64,000 nucleotides of DNA. Source: Paraphoma chrysanthemicola. Its lineage: Eukaryota; Ascomycota; Dothideomycetes; Pleosporales; Phaeosphaeriaceae. The notes beneath the pieces are model-generated. The model saw only the letters and a program-made list of their open reading frames with translations. It had not been told where the DNA came from and did no database searches. The stretch spans positions 1,054,001-1,118,000 of the forward strand of contig JAGMWG010000001.1 of assembly GCA_020744225.1 (NCBI GenBank). The letters are read 5' to 3'. Every line of letters begins with the position of its first letter. Position 1 is the first letter of the stretch. The position numbers were made by a program, and so were the translations under genes. Shown here in pieces: positions 1-10,741 of the stretch.

Positions 1-667
1 AAACGTCCTCGGCAAGCCCAACAGAAAGCAGATCAATAAACCAGCAACACTGAAGATAATAGTGCATGCAGCATGGTCAGTGATGGCGTTCATCGCTATC
101 GCGAAACTAAGCACATGCGCGCCCATGATGAAGATTAAGATGAGCACTTGTCCCACAGCCATAATCTCTCTTCCAATCGGTCCAGCAATCAACATGCCGC
201 AGTCGGCAAAGGAGTGCATGGAAGGATGCGCGAGCTTGAACTCTCCTATGATCCAACCGGTGTATGTCGCAATGACGCCAAGAAAGAGGATGCAGAGAAG
301 ACCAGGGACAAGACCGAGGATGGCGAGCGCTTGCGGGAGGGCAAGGACACCGAGGGAAACGTTTTCAGCGAGCATGAGAATGCTCGTGTGCCACCTAGGG
401 GTGTGAGTACTGAAGACAATCAGAGGATGAGGCTTGAATTTACCATTCACATGTTTTGTACTGGACATCAGCCCCTTCTTCATTGCCGAAGACGTCAGTC
501 TCGGCAGGTGAAGTAGCTTGAGTTTCGAGGTCTGAGGAGTTTGAAGTCTGTAATAAAAGACCCTGCTCAGTGGATTCGGTCTTTTCGGTCGCGTCTGGCC
601 GGGGTGCTCGGATGGTCTCCATAGACGAGACGGATCTCCTTCTTCCAACCAGGTCGGAAGTAGCCAT
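1..667 (-). CDS. Amino-acid permease (Aa_trans family), N-terminal part, cut by the left edge
   Basis: Plasma-membrane or vacuolar amino-acid/H+ symporter of the fungal neutral amino-acid permease (Mtr-like, Aa_trans) group. Exon 1 is 444..667 (ATG at 667); a 49-nt intron 395..443 (GTAAAT...CCTAG) follows, and exon 2 runs from 394 off the window. Exon 1 encodes a hydrophilic tail ending in DVFGNEEGADVQYKTCEW, the usual lead-in to the first membrane segment in this family. Exon 2 begins WHTSILMLAENVSLGVLALP and continues with at least three hydrophobic segments and a GPIGREIMAVGQ motif, as expected for Aa_trans. About 130 residues of exon 2 are present; the remaining membrane segments lie outside. 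Family assignment is from recognised motifs; the substrate is not determinable. Confidence 0.85.
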
Positions 668-1801
668 TGAGATTCCGGAGGGTATAGTAGAGACCGCAAA
701 TGAATCTGCGTCTGCGGTTGAAGATTCAGGTCAGAACACAGGTGAAGAGCAGGCCGAAGGAGACTCTTGGATTTTATGCTGTGCTGTTTGATGCAGAAGT
801 GGTTGAGAGATAAGACAAGTCGTTGCCATGGTAGATATGGCGAATGGGGCACTGGGTCTTTCATGGAGCAATGACGCCTACACTATGCGTGTGAGAATGG
901 GCACCAAAAAGTTTGGATGTGGTCACGATAAGCCAGCCAAAATCGCGTCTAAGATTGGTACACTACCAGACGAGCTACGGAAAGGTCATCTGGTGCAGTC
1001 AGTGGATGTGACTGCGAATCGTCTGGTTCCGAAAGACGTCTCAAAGCAGGCCTGTAGTGCGGAGCAAGCACCATGAATTGGTAGAGATTGCGAATTGCAA
1101 TGCTGCTCGCCTGCTTGGGAGGCAGACCTATGGCCGGGTCTGTTATACGCGTCCATAATCTCTCTCAAGCAAGCATATATCACGGTCTCCGCAAATACTG
1201 AGGTCGATTTCGCGATTGGGTGGTGCCAACTGCATGGATTGCGCCGCCGTTACCCCAAAGTGGAGCTGCGGGAGCGGGACGAACGCTACGACGCTTTGGG
1301 ACGCTTAACCGAGCGGGCGGCGCGTCGCAGCCATCGGGGCGGATTACAACCTCCTCACTTCCATGCCCAATCAAAGCATCTCATTGACCCCGGTGCACGC
1401 TGAATCACGCGTCCGACACCACCAGCAGCGCTCAGGTAATCTGCCTAATATCGATATGGTCGGTTTTGCCAAGGAGGAGGTTGGGTGAACGTTCTCGAAG
1501 TGTTTCGGCACCCCTCGAGACGCCTTGATATCGCACACATCGTCGCACTCGTCTCCCAGCTTAATCGACAGATAGCCCATCCAATCTGCCCATTGTGCGC
1601 ATCTTGATATCGTGCAGGTCGTACCGCAGCTCGCTAGCCAACAAATCACGGTCAGGTAAGCGCCGTCCGACCTCAATCTCTATGAGCATCCTCCAGCTTC
1701 ACCGCGCGCCTCAACATCCCATTTTTGTGCGCAATCGTATCTACATAGCTTCGCGACACTAACGCGACCGCGCTTCAGCTTTGCGCCGATAAGTTTTCAC
1801 C
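668..1801. other. Intergenic region between two divergent genes
   Basis: About 1.1 kb separating the permease (-) from the peroxiredoxin (+). It must hold both promoters. Short open frames exist on both strands but none shows a domain, a good start context or splice sites that would extend it. No tRNA or repeat was seen. Confidence 0.5.
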
Positions 1802-2620
1802 ATGCCCGTCGAACTCCGCAAACGCAAGGAGGCGCCTCCTGCGCCCGTGCAACCGACGAAGAAGAAGGCGACAGCCAAGGCTAAGAAGCCCGAGAGCGAG
1901 AAGACCGTCGTCGAGAAGGTCCAAGAAGTCGTTGCTGAGAAGGTCGAGGCTGTCAAGGAGGCGGTCAGCGGCACGTCCAACGGCGCAGCCTCAAAACCCG
2001 CTGCCACTGCCGGCGGTAAGCCCAAGGCTGGCGACACCATTGACCTTACTTCTTTTGGCGGCGAGATCGAGACAAACGACGGCAAGAAGACGACGCTCGC
2101 GAAGCTCGTAGAGGAGAGCAAGGGCGGCGTCGTGCTATTCACGTACCCCAAAGCTTCAACACCTGGATGTAAGGCGCGACCCTTCACTGCTCCTGCGAAT
2201 AATCGGCTGACATGATCAATCGCAGGCACCAACCAGGTCTGCCTCTTCCGCGACTCCTACGCGCCCCTTACTGCCACCGGCTACAGCATCTACGGACTCT
2301 CCAACGACAGCCCCAAGGCCAACACGACGTTCAAGACCAAGCAGAATCTCCCTTACACACTGCTGTGCGATCCCGCGCAAACACTTATCTCCGCCATCGG
2401 CCTAAAGAAGGCGCCCAAGGGAACAACTCGCGGTGTCTTCGTGGTTGATAAGTCAGGCAAGGTATTGGCCGCTGAGCCCGGCAGCCCTGCCGGGACCGTG
2501 GCGGTTGTGAAGAAGCTCGTCGGTGGGGGTGCAGGCGGCGACGTGAAGCAGACGGAGGACGCCGATGCGGCCACGACTGCTGCTGAGGTTGCTGATACAG
2601 CGGCCAAGGTAGACGGATGA
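1802..2620 (+). CDS. DOT5: Nuclear thiol peroxidase (Dot5/PrxQ-type peroxiredoxin)
   Basis: Thioredoxin-dependent peroxidase that reduces hydroperoxides; the fungal Dot5 group is nuclear. Exons are 1802..2168 and 2226..2620 with a 57-nt intron, giving 253 aa. The first 80 residues are Lys/Ala/Pro-rich with KKK and AKAKK patches that look like nuclear-localisation signal and linker. The AhpC/TSA domain follows. The splice joins the codon for the peroxidatic cysteine: ASTPGC then TNQVC, so Cys123 and Cys128 have the C-X4-C spacing of PrxQ enzymes. FRDSYAPLTATGYSIYGLS and GVFVVDKSGKV are further domain motifs. The tail after about residue 225 is an acidic Ala-rich extension. The start is the ATG in a CACC-ATG-like context with a basic tail directly behind it. 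Confidence 0.93.
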
Positions 2621-2798
2621 GCTACCAATATGTCTTTGCCACACCTCTGCGATTACTTCTAGCGCACTCAACTCATGTGCTAATAGCTATTCTACGAAAG
2701 AAGTGCCCATTATTTTTCTGTGAAGTGAACAATCACGTGTGCACCGCCGTTTCTTCAACAAGTTATTAATTTGACATCCGATCAAATGCAAGATGGAC

Positions 2799-3830
2799 GC
2801 TCCGGGCACTCCGAGCAGTTGTTGGCCATATACTGTCGATGCTCTCCCTCTCAGCACCTGGAGATTTTGCAGCTCCAAGTTCTGTGCTTACTACCGTAGC
2901 GATCTGAACGAACGAGCCTCGCAGGTCCAAATGATGGGCGAGATTTATTGAGGCGCCTTGTTGCTAGTCGTCTGGCTTGGGACTATTGGACATGTGGCAA
3001 CCGAGGGCATACCAATTCTCGAGTACCTTATAGACAATCACATTGAACTACCGCTCCTACACGAGACTTACAGAGGAAGCACTCTCATTGTTCCCTCAGG
3101 ATAACCACTCCACGCCAACTCGGTATCTAAGATCTACCTACTTGTACCTGCGCTCTGGATGTTGCAGTGGTTCAGACGGACATGGATTGTGCAGGAGCTT
3201 TGCTGGGCAAAAGAGGTAGTGTTCGCAATGAATGAGGCAGAGCTGAGTTAAAATACCGTTTTATGAAACGATCGAAATCGCTCATAACCTCACACGCGCT
3301 AGGGGAGTCTCTTTGGATTTCCGCTCTGGACAGCTCGGGTCCTTCCAGGCCAGTACGGTCCTATATTGTACCCACAGACGCATTATGGTTCGTTCAAGTT
3401 CTTGTACTTGTCCTTGCTTTTCCTGTCAGTTGATGGTCATCAAAGTCTACCAGCAGAAAACTAGTCCAGACAAGCTTACAATTTGGGACACGAGTTCGAT
3501 CCTTAGAATCCAAGTACACATGCTCGCTTTGACTCAATAGCCAAGACGGCCCTTTTTTAGCGTGATGTTTTCGTTACACGATAAACTTATTTCGGACTGG
3601 GTCCAATCTGGCTCAGTATCGCAGACACAGTCATCATGGTCGACGGAGCGTGCGTACCGTATGCTTTCATGCCACTCCAAGTGGACCTGGGAACATGTGA
3701 GCGAGTCATTTGAGCAGCTCTGGATGCAAACCAGTTCAATTACAACTAGGCGGTCGACTACCTGCGCCGATCTGGTAAGAAGCCGTGGGCCTTCAATCCG
3801 CTGACGAAAGTCAAGAAAATGGCGAGATGA
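2799..3830 (+). pseudogene. HET-domain (heterokaryon incompatibility) pseudogene
   Basis: One reading frame over about 1 kb still shows HET features but is full of stops. Recognisable parts in order: SDLNERASQVQMMGEIY near 2898-2948, then LVVWLG near 2963, WFRRTWIVQEL near 3171-3203, and a C-terminal stretch RDVFVTR...YFGLGP (about 3560-3606) and ADTVIMVDGACVPYAFMPL (3624-3680), which match the end region of HET proteins. In-frame stops include TGA 2949, TAA 3102 and TAA 3249, with more to 3725. The frame is kept across the whole span, so decay is by base substitution, not indels; many stops can be reached from CAA, CAG or CGA by one C-to-T change. The left boundary is uncertain. Not expected to make protein. 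Confidence 0.7.
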
Positions 3831-3975
3831 GTGGGTTTATCAGGGCTAAGTATACATTAAAAGCCTGTTGGACGATGGGAAACCGAATCAGAATATCTGT
3901 GAGATCATGACTGTGATATAAGGGAGAGGAATTTCTGCAACCAAGAATAATTGTGAGGTTCATTGAGAATTCTAA

Positions 3976-4512
3976 TCAAGAACTTCCGTCCAAAGGATTC
4001 AAGGGCCAATTCCACGGAAACCACGGACTCCACAACCACTGTGTCGGCTTCCTCCGATCCTCATCCGTCACCTGTCTAAATAGAGCAATCTGTGGTCCAC
4101 CTGCCACAAGATCACGTCCCCCCTTCTGCAATTTTCCAGCTACGTGATCGACAATTTGCTTGTGGACTTTGTCGGCTTTGGCAATCTCGGCTTCGAACTT
4201 TGCGCGTTCGGAGTTGTCGGGTCCGAGGTTTGCGAGGATTTGGCGCAGCGCCTGGGTATATTTGGCATGAATGACAACAAGGTCGTGATCTCTGGTGGAG
4301 AGGTTAGGGTTTCTTGTAAGTTCGTCATATTGCACTGAGTGGCTAACTTGTAGTTTGAGCTGAGGATGTCTGAGATGGAAGACATGTTTGTACCACGGTT
4401 CGACGAATCCTCTTTCACTGGAGGAGAGCAGGGCGATTATGTGGATGTGTAGAGAGCAGGACGGAGACAATGAATTAAAGGTTCGTAATATATCGCGAGT
4501 ACTTATAGTCAT
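3976..4512 (-). CDS. Hypothetical protein, no recognised family
   Basis: An open frame of 178 codons from the ATG at 4512 (an upstream in-frame GTG at 4548 is less likely). I do not recognise a family. The middle, from about LSTRDHDLVVIHAKYTQALR to VHKQIVDHVAGKLQKGGRDL, has even helical periodicity and charged residues like a real protein; the C-terminus is Trp/Pro-rich (TQWLWSPWFPWNWPLNP). The N-terminal 70 residues look less convincing. A different model starts at the ATG at 4390 (MSSISDILSSNYK) in another frame and joins the good part through a very short intron (about 35 nt). It lies between the decayed HET gene and VPS29, convergent with the former. A real gene seems more likely than not, but the start and first exon are unsure. 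Confidence 0.45.
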   Translation of the reverse strand: MTISTRDILRTFNSLSPSCSLHIHIIALLSSSERGFVEPWYKHVFHLRHPQLKLQVSHSVQYDELTRNPNLSTRDHDLVVIHAKYTQALRQILANLGPDNSERAKFEAEIAKADKVHKQIVDHVAGKLQKGGRDLVAGGPQIALFRQVTDEDRRKPTQWLWSPWFPWNWPLNPLDGSS

Positions 4513-4835
4513 ACCTAGAAACCGTCTGTAATTCCGTGATACTACCACAGAAGAGCCGGCGACTTAAACGTGATGCGGATACATGCAGAACAAATATAGA
4601 GAGGAAGGTGGGAGTAGAGCGAAACATCGAGTTGAGGCTCTTCAGCTTACGTCATCGTCTCGACCAGGATTCTGCCACCGCTTTCTGACAGCTTCACGAC
4701 CCAAGCTTCAACATCCCTACGTCAAGTCCCCAGATTAGCCTCGTTTTACGTGTCAAGTCGCCATATCTGTTCATATAACTTCTACCCTTCGATCGTTGCC
4801 TTCTCAGCGCATATAGTCCGAACGCTCTCGCCACA

Positions 4836-5673
4836 ATGGCATCGCGACTGGTGCTTGTTCTAGGCGACCTCTTCATACCAGACAGAGCTGCAGTAAGCTT
4901 TACCGCTGTCGCATAAACATTGCTCGACCTCACAAACTTACAGGCAACCTAGGACATCCCAACAAAGGTACAATTGCTCCCGAAATAGCCGTTAGCATAT
5001 CCACCTCATTCCGCCCACACTCACCCACTCTCTACATCATCCGACTTACATAACGAGTAGTTCAAGAAGCTCCTCGCGCCAGGCAAGATTGGCCAGATCC
5101 TCTGCTTAGGTAACATCACCGACCGCGAAACATACGAGTTCCTGCGCGCCATCGCCCCCGATCTCCAGATTGTCAAGGGCGACTTCGATGTCGAGGCACC
5201 CAACCTAGCGCTATCGAAAGTCGTCACCCACGGTTCGCTACGCATAGGCTTCACACATGGACATACGATCATACCACCGGGCGATGGCGACAGCTTGCTC
5301 ATCGCAGCACGGCAAATGGACGTAGATGTCCTGCTATGGGGCGGCACGCACAAGTTTGAGGCATACGAGATGGAGGGCAAGTTCTTTGTCAACCCAGGGA
5401 GTGCTACTGGGGCTATGACAACGAGCTGGTGGACAGAAGACGAGGACCCAACACCTAGTTTTGTGTTGATGGATGTGAGTATTGCTGACCCCGTGGTGTG
5501 AGCATCGCGCGACAGAACGAACACGATTATGAAATGTTGAGCTAATACCCGGTCAGGTCCAAGGAGATGTGCTTGTGCTGTATGTGTACCAGCTACGAAC
5601 AGATGCAGAAGGCAACGAGAACGTCGCGGTGGAAAAGGTGTCATTTCGGAAAAACGGCGGCGGTGTATCATAG
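4836..5673 (+). CDS. VPS29: Vacuolar protein sorting protein 29 (retromer subunit)
   Basis: Vps29 is the metallophosphoesterase-fold subunit of retromer, the coat that returns receptors from endosome to Golgi. Four exons: 4836..4892, 4953..4967, 5061..5474, 5557..5673, giving 200 aa. The N-terminus MASRLVLVLGDLFIPDRAA is the usual start of fungal Vps29; exon 2 is a 15-nt micro-exon (DIPTK) and exon 3 begins FKKLLAPGKIGQILCLGNIT. Other family motifs are IVKGDFDVE, GFTHGHTIIPPGD, LLWGGTHKFEA and FFVNPGSATGA; the last exon supplies the final strand (VQGDVLVLYVYQL). All introns are GT...AG; the first keeps its AG at CCTAG, 11 nt beyond a closer TACAG that would give a wrong insertion. Length and motifs fit the family (about 185-205 aa). 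Confidence 0.95.
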
Positions 5674-6199
5674 ACACGGTGACTTTGGCGCGGTTTCGAA
5701 CGGCTCAGCACGAGAGTTTCCAAGCACAAGCAAATCGAACAGTATCACAGCATGAGCATGATCATATCACCTCGGAGCATTGATCAGCAATAACTGGACG
5801 GAACTTGCAAACTCTTCTGCTGTACCACTCGACCTGCAAAGCAGTTTCTTCACGGCTAGAAGCAGAATCTCGTGCAGGCAAACATGCACACTACACACTA
5901 GCGTATCAATGCACGCTTCCTCGAGGCTCCGACGCTAGTTTTTCCAAGAGCCCCTGAGCTCAGCTGAGGCTCATGCCATTGTCGTTTCTCCGCTTACCCC
6001 ACATTCTGTGACCCATCCGGTGAGGCTCCGTAACACAGCAGCAGTGTTTTACAAGGCGTTGCCCTGTTCGCTTCGGGAAGGCTTCGGGACGCAAACACTT
6101 GCGTGATGATCACGTTGCCAACCGGTGAAGCAGCGTACCCGTACCGTCCGCATTGCATTGCTTCTTGCCGTACGGCGTCCGGAGAAGTTTGTTCTCTCC
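5674..6199. other. Intergenic region between convergent VPS29 and HAL2
   Basis: About 0.5 kb holding the 3' ends of two convergent genes. No coding signal, repeat or RNA gene was seen. Confidence 0.5.
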
Positions 6200-7354
6200 T
6201 CAGGGCCCACGTTTCGCGAGAACGTCCTTGACAGCCTTGTCCACTGCGTCGAATATGCTGGGCATGGCTGCTATCATGCCATGATTTGTGTCGCCTTTGA
6301 TCTGCCTGCCCTTGCTGAAGTCGATGGCATGGCCATCAAAGTCACGGATCAGGCCACCGGCTTCTTGGTAGAGAATGTGGCCGCCGACATGGTCCCATAT
6401 GTATGTGAAGCGCTCTTTGGTCTTGGGGATGCGCACCATGATGTCTGTTGCGCCTAGGGTCAGGGCCGCGTACTTCATTTGCTGGGACCATACGACAGTG
6501 CCTGGCCATGAGCAGCCGAGAGTCTCTGCGACGAGCTTATGCTCGGATTGGCAGAGTGATGTTTTGCCGATTGTAGTTTCGACAAAGTTCATGTCCGAGG
6601 GAGACTTGCTCGGGAGGCTGGTGAGATCGATGCGGCGCGGCTCGCCGAGTTCACTCTCTTGCATAGACCGGATGTATGTGCCGTGCCCCTTGACGGCCGA
6701 AAGAATGACACCGTATCCAACTTCATCGACCTGATCTTCATGAACGCGAGTTTCTCGCAGCGGACCATGAACATCAAATGCCAGATTCGGACACCCAACA
6801 ACACCAACCTGCTGCACGCCATCGACGAGCAAACAAAGCGCAACCGCATACTGCTGCCCCTGCATGAACGTCGCCGTGCCATCGACTGGATCCATAACCC
6901 AGACCCTGCCCTGTCCCGTGACCTGACCCTTCCCGCCCGCATCAATTCTCTCAAACATCTCCTCTTTGCTTGCAGGAAAACCCCGCACCAGCGCATCTGC
7001 GCCCTCCCGAGGCATCTGCACGTCACCCTTTCCATCCTGCTGCGCATAAGCACGCTCTTTGGCGCGTAGCACAAGGTTCCAAACACGGTCTGCGAGCGCC
7101 TCGTTGCGGCGCAATGCATCTGCGCTTTCCTCGCCAATGAAGCGGTCGTCTGGGAACACAGCATGCAGTGTGCAGATAAGGAGTGCCTGTGCGGCAAAGT
7201 CCGCTATAGTGACGGGAGAATCGTCATCTTTGGTTTCGGCGCCAACGTTATTTTTCAGCGACCGCAGCACAGATTTAGTGAGCTGCGAGGCGGCGTGGAC
7301 GGCCTGGAGCGCGGTCTGCAGCTCGGATGCGAAGGGAGCGGATGGTCCGCTCAT
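6200..7354 (-). CDS. HAL2: 3'(2'),5'-bisphosphate nucleotidase (Hal2/Met22)
   Basis: Mg2+-dependent, Li+/Na+-sensitive phosphatase that turns PAP into AMP (and PAPS into APS) in sulfate assimilation and so protects RNA-processing exonucleases from PAP; cytosolic. Single exon, 384 aa, ATG at 7354. Inositol-monophosphatase-fold motifs are present in order: SPVTIADFAAQA (residues 46-57), GEES (74-77), DPVDGTATF (155-163) with the two metal-binding aspartates, and YIWDHVGGHILYQEAGG near residue 330. Residues 104-150 form a loop with acidic and glycine-rich sequence (EGADALVRGFPASKEE) typical of fungal Hal2. Length fits the family (350-415 aa). The start gives MSGPSAPFASELQTAL, directly before helix 1. 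Confidence 0.95.
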   Translation of the reverse strand: MSGPSAPFASELQTALQAVHAASQLTKSVLRSLKNNVGAETKDDDSPVTIADFAAQALLICTLHAVFPDDRFIGEESADALRRNEALADRVWNLVLRAKERAYAQQDGKGDVQMPREGADALVRGFPASKEEMFERIDAGGKGQVTGQGRVWVMDPVDGTATFMQGQQYAVALCLLVDGVQQVGVVGCPNLAFDVHGPLRETRVHEDQVDEVGYGVILSAVKGHGTYIRSMQESELGEPRRIDLTSLPSKSPSDMNFVETTIGKTSLCQSEHKLVAETLGCSWPGTVVWSQQMKYAALTLGATDIMVRIPKTKERFTYIWDHVGGHILYQEAGGLIRDFDGHAIDFSKGRQIKGDTNHGMIAAMPSIFDAVDKAVKDVLAKRGP

Positions 7355-10300
7355 GGTTTATCGTGGCGCGATTGCGTGCCTGAAGCGCAAAGTGTGGGGT
7401 TGTTGGCGTTGCTGAATTGGGATTTGGAGATTGAATTCAATGTGTTAGTGTTAGATGAGATGAGGTCTTTTCGAGCGCTTGAATAAGCGAGTGATCGATC
7501 CACCATCACGGAAAGTTTGGCGATCATGATTGCGTCTTGATAGTTTGATTACTCGATAGTGTCTTGCAGTGGGTGGTCTAGAGGACAACTCAGGACACAT
7601 TGACACAAGCTTGCCTCGTGATCGCGAGTGATTCATGGGTGGTGGTGAGGTGAGATGGCACCCACGCGAGTCAGTCGCACCTACCGCTAAGATCTGAGAT
7701 CATCACAACCTGTAGGGCCGACTGAAACCTTTGTGGTATTGATTTTGGCTTCGCAAGCGCTCCACCCAGCCTCGTAGGCCGCAACCTACCCCGAAGCCCG
7801 AAGGGCGCCCCTTTGATACCAGCTCGGGAGCTCCCTCATTCTCCGCCGCGCTGAAGCCGCCGGACGGGCCGACTCGGAAGCGGCCAGAGCATCGGGAGAT
7901 GGCCTTCATGGATCTAGCTTCACGAGGCGAGGCTGGTTATTGACTTCCGAGACGAGACGAGCTGTATCGCGAACCGTGCACAGTTCACGATAGATTGCTG
8001 CTTGGTTACACGACGTCGCCGAGTCAGCATGTTTAGGGTTATTGCCTGCAGTATGTACGTAGCTGCGGTTGAGCGTTGCATGGTCCTCAATGCGCTCCAT
8101 GAGTTTGTACTCCGACGGGACGCATATTGTTTGCCAATATCGACGTACATTGAGGAGTGCAAGGCTGGAGCCTGCAAGATGATGCAGCGCGGGATGTGTA
8201 CTTTGCAGTTTACTGACGAGCGGGTCCAGACTTTGCGAGTGACATTGCTGTGCCTCTTTTGTCGTATCCTGACCAGGCATGAATGCACTCGAGGTCCTCC
8301 AGACTGTGCCCGCGCCTCGTGCAGCGTTGCCAGGACGTCCGGTCAGCTCATAGCGTTGCACTGCCATCAATACCGAATGATGGCCTCTTCAATGCAAATC
8401 TGCCGTGCTTGGAGAATAGTGCACAATCGTTGTACTATTGTCTGCGATTTGCGATGGTGGTCCTTGCCCTTGAGATGTCGCCATTGATCTCGTAACGAGT
8501 TTGGTGCCCGTGATATTGTGGGGAAGTCAAGCCGCTGTTTCGCGCACGGTCGCAGCGTCTTTTTCGGGACTCGCCTCGGTTCGTGTTGGTGTCAGTATTG
8601 CGACACGGGGCACTTGAGGACTCCAGGGTCACAGAAGAACTTCAGGTTCTGTATGACCTCGCTTAGCGCGACAGCATCGAAATAATAGCTAAACAAGGTA
8701 AGCCGGCTTCTTGTACCTGCGCGCAACCTCGACATGACGACTCCTGCTGGAGTCGACTCTAGTTATCTGGCATTGTGCGGCACCCTGGCAGAAGGAACGT
8801 GGGGGTCGGTGCAGCCAATACAATGGTTGATCTCAAACGGACGAACTGAACGTCCCGTCCGCATCTGCAAGTCACCTCCAATGGCGCCAGCGACACGAGC
8901 ACCCTGCAGGACCTTGCTGAGGGGTGCATATCGCAGGTCCGCTGCCTGCTCTGGTAGGGGCCCAGGTAATGAGAGCATGATCGTTATCTCGCTTGTCGAG
9001 GCTTTGTACGGAAGTGCTAGTGCCCTCACGAAGCATTTCTGGCAATCCGAGGAGCGGCAGTAGCCTATCATGCAGCTGGCCAGGAAAGTCCCGCTCAGCC
9101 TGGCAAAGAGGGTGACAGAACAGGCGTTCTTACGACCGATCAAGATTTGCTTCGCCCTCGCCGAACCTCAAAAGAGGACGCAAAAGAGGGTCCAGGTCGG
9201 TCTGCGCCGCACCGATTCGGAGCATGGCTTGAAGCGCTGAGCAACAAGCGAGGTCAGACGTCCTCCGTGTGGGAGTCTTGCAAATTGCTGTCGCGCCTGA
9301 TGCAACGAATTGGCCGCTCCTCGCGGTAGTAGATGCAAATTGTGTTGAGGAATTGTGCTCGTCTCCAACGCGGCGGCAGTTAGAATGGGCTGGCGAAACG
9401 CAGATCGTTCATGCAGCGTCGACAGGCGACCGGCGACAGTCGACAGGCTGCGATGGCACAGGAGCAAATCAAAATCCGGGGTGCGAGCGCTAGCATTCAC
9501 TCGCAACCGACAAGGCCTGTCACGTCGCAATTCCCGCCTGCTGTGTGCTATTTCCAGTCGACGGTTCGGCTATGAGCGTCGCATGAGCAGTACGAGCTGC
9601 CAACATTCCATGCTCGTCGTTCAGACGAAGCTGGAAGTCTTCACTCAGCATTCCGTGTGCGCGCGACACGGTGCTTACGAGAGCTGGATGGTGTGAGAGC
9701 GAGCTGCAGGGGCCGCTGTAAGACGTGCTGCCCTAAGTGAGCATGCCTTTGCTCGACATCATGACCGAAGATAGCGAATCCGGACCCACTGCTGGTGCGA
9801 GATAGCTGCTGGCTATCGCAACTCCAACACGCGTTCAGTGCCTAGCGGCAGTTTGAGGCGAGCATATCGCGCAATGCGCGACTGCGACGACTGTCTCGCA
9901 GCAGTTGTGAGCACCATCCTGGCCGGCGTGGGGAGACGCCCAGGTGACCGATGAGACCGATATCTCTGGCTTCCGACTTTGCTCATGCCATTCTGGAATA
10001 GGCAGACTCGTACCTACATTCGCACGTCAGTCATCTGCCTGCCCTACGTCGGATGAGGCAGATGACTGCTAGCGAGATTCGTCATCGGAGGGGACTCGTG
10101 GTATCACCACACACACAGAACACAGCGATGGTGTGCACAACGCTCTGCCCATGGCGCGAGGGCGCCGCGGCCGAACGCTCTGCTCTGCTCTGAGCACCAC
10201 CGACACTGGACGCTGCAGCACAGTGCAAATCTCGCGCGTTGAGCTGGCAGCACCGCAGTGGCCAACGCCCGGGTGTAGCGAATCGCAGGCCTGCCGCACT

Positions 10301-10741
10301 GCACCTGTTCGCTGCGGACGACGGTCATTGCGCAGGCCAGACTAGCGCCCATTCGGCACAGAGGGGTGCAGGCTCGCGCGGTTAGAAAAATGATTCCCTT
10401 GGCTCTGCAGCACGGCGTGGGCCCCTGCTCTCGCTCTACGCAGGCGCATTAGCGTGGGACAACCTTGCTGGGTGGCCGCCCGGAGCACCTCAGGCACCGT
10501 CCATAAGACTATCCTCATCGCTCCCGTCTCCACACATTCCCTCCGCTCAAGAAGTCAAAAACAGCTCATGACTCTGACCTGACCCTACATTTTGTCCTCC
10601 TCCACCACTCGTCTTGCTTCAGACGAACATCGACTACCATCCCATCCCAACCTTACCAACCACCAGCTGAGCACTGCCCCGTCAGCATTCAACACTTGAA
10701 CATCAACTCTCTCCTCCCAACACCAAACACTCTCCACAGCA
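7355..10741. other. Gene-poor 3.4-kb region upstream of the ECL1-type gene
   Basis: No protein family could be recognised in any frame. Open frames up to about 160 codons exist on both strands (for example 8002-8487 + and 8763-9143 -) but overlap one another and look like chance frames of GC-balanced DNA. The region holds the HAL2 promoter at its left end and, from about 10500 to 10741, a C/A/T-rich pyrimidine-biased leader (CCTCCTCCACCACTC, CACACATTCCCTCC) that looks like the 5' UTR or core promoter of the next gene. A perfect inverted repeat lies at 10028-10068. Confidence 0.45.
10028..10068. repeat. Perfect 13-bp inverted repeat, 15-nt loop
   Basis: CAGTCATCTGCCT at 10028-10040 is followed after 15 nt by its exact reverse complement AGGCAGATGACTG at 10056-10068. 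It sits about 670 nt upstream of the ECL1-type ATG. It could be a cruciform/hairpin, a dyad protein-binding site or the foot of a decayed small element; sequence alone does not decide. Confidence 0.7.

Noticed and set aside
62..406. Open + frame of 114 codons with several Met/Cys-rich stretches
   Set aside because: It is the antisense of the permease exon 2, whose minus-strand translation has clear membrane segments and family motifs.
1371..1676. 101-codon minus-strand frame between permease and peroxiredoxin
   Set aside because: First codon is in a poor context, composition is Cys/Arg/Trp-rich, and no family or intron extends it.
8002..9143. Long frames (161 codons +, 126 codons -) upstream of ECL1
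   Set aside because: No recognisable motif, Cys/Arg-rich composition as in non-coding frames, and antisense frames of similar length in the same place.
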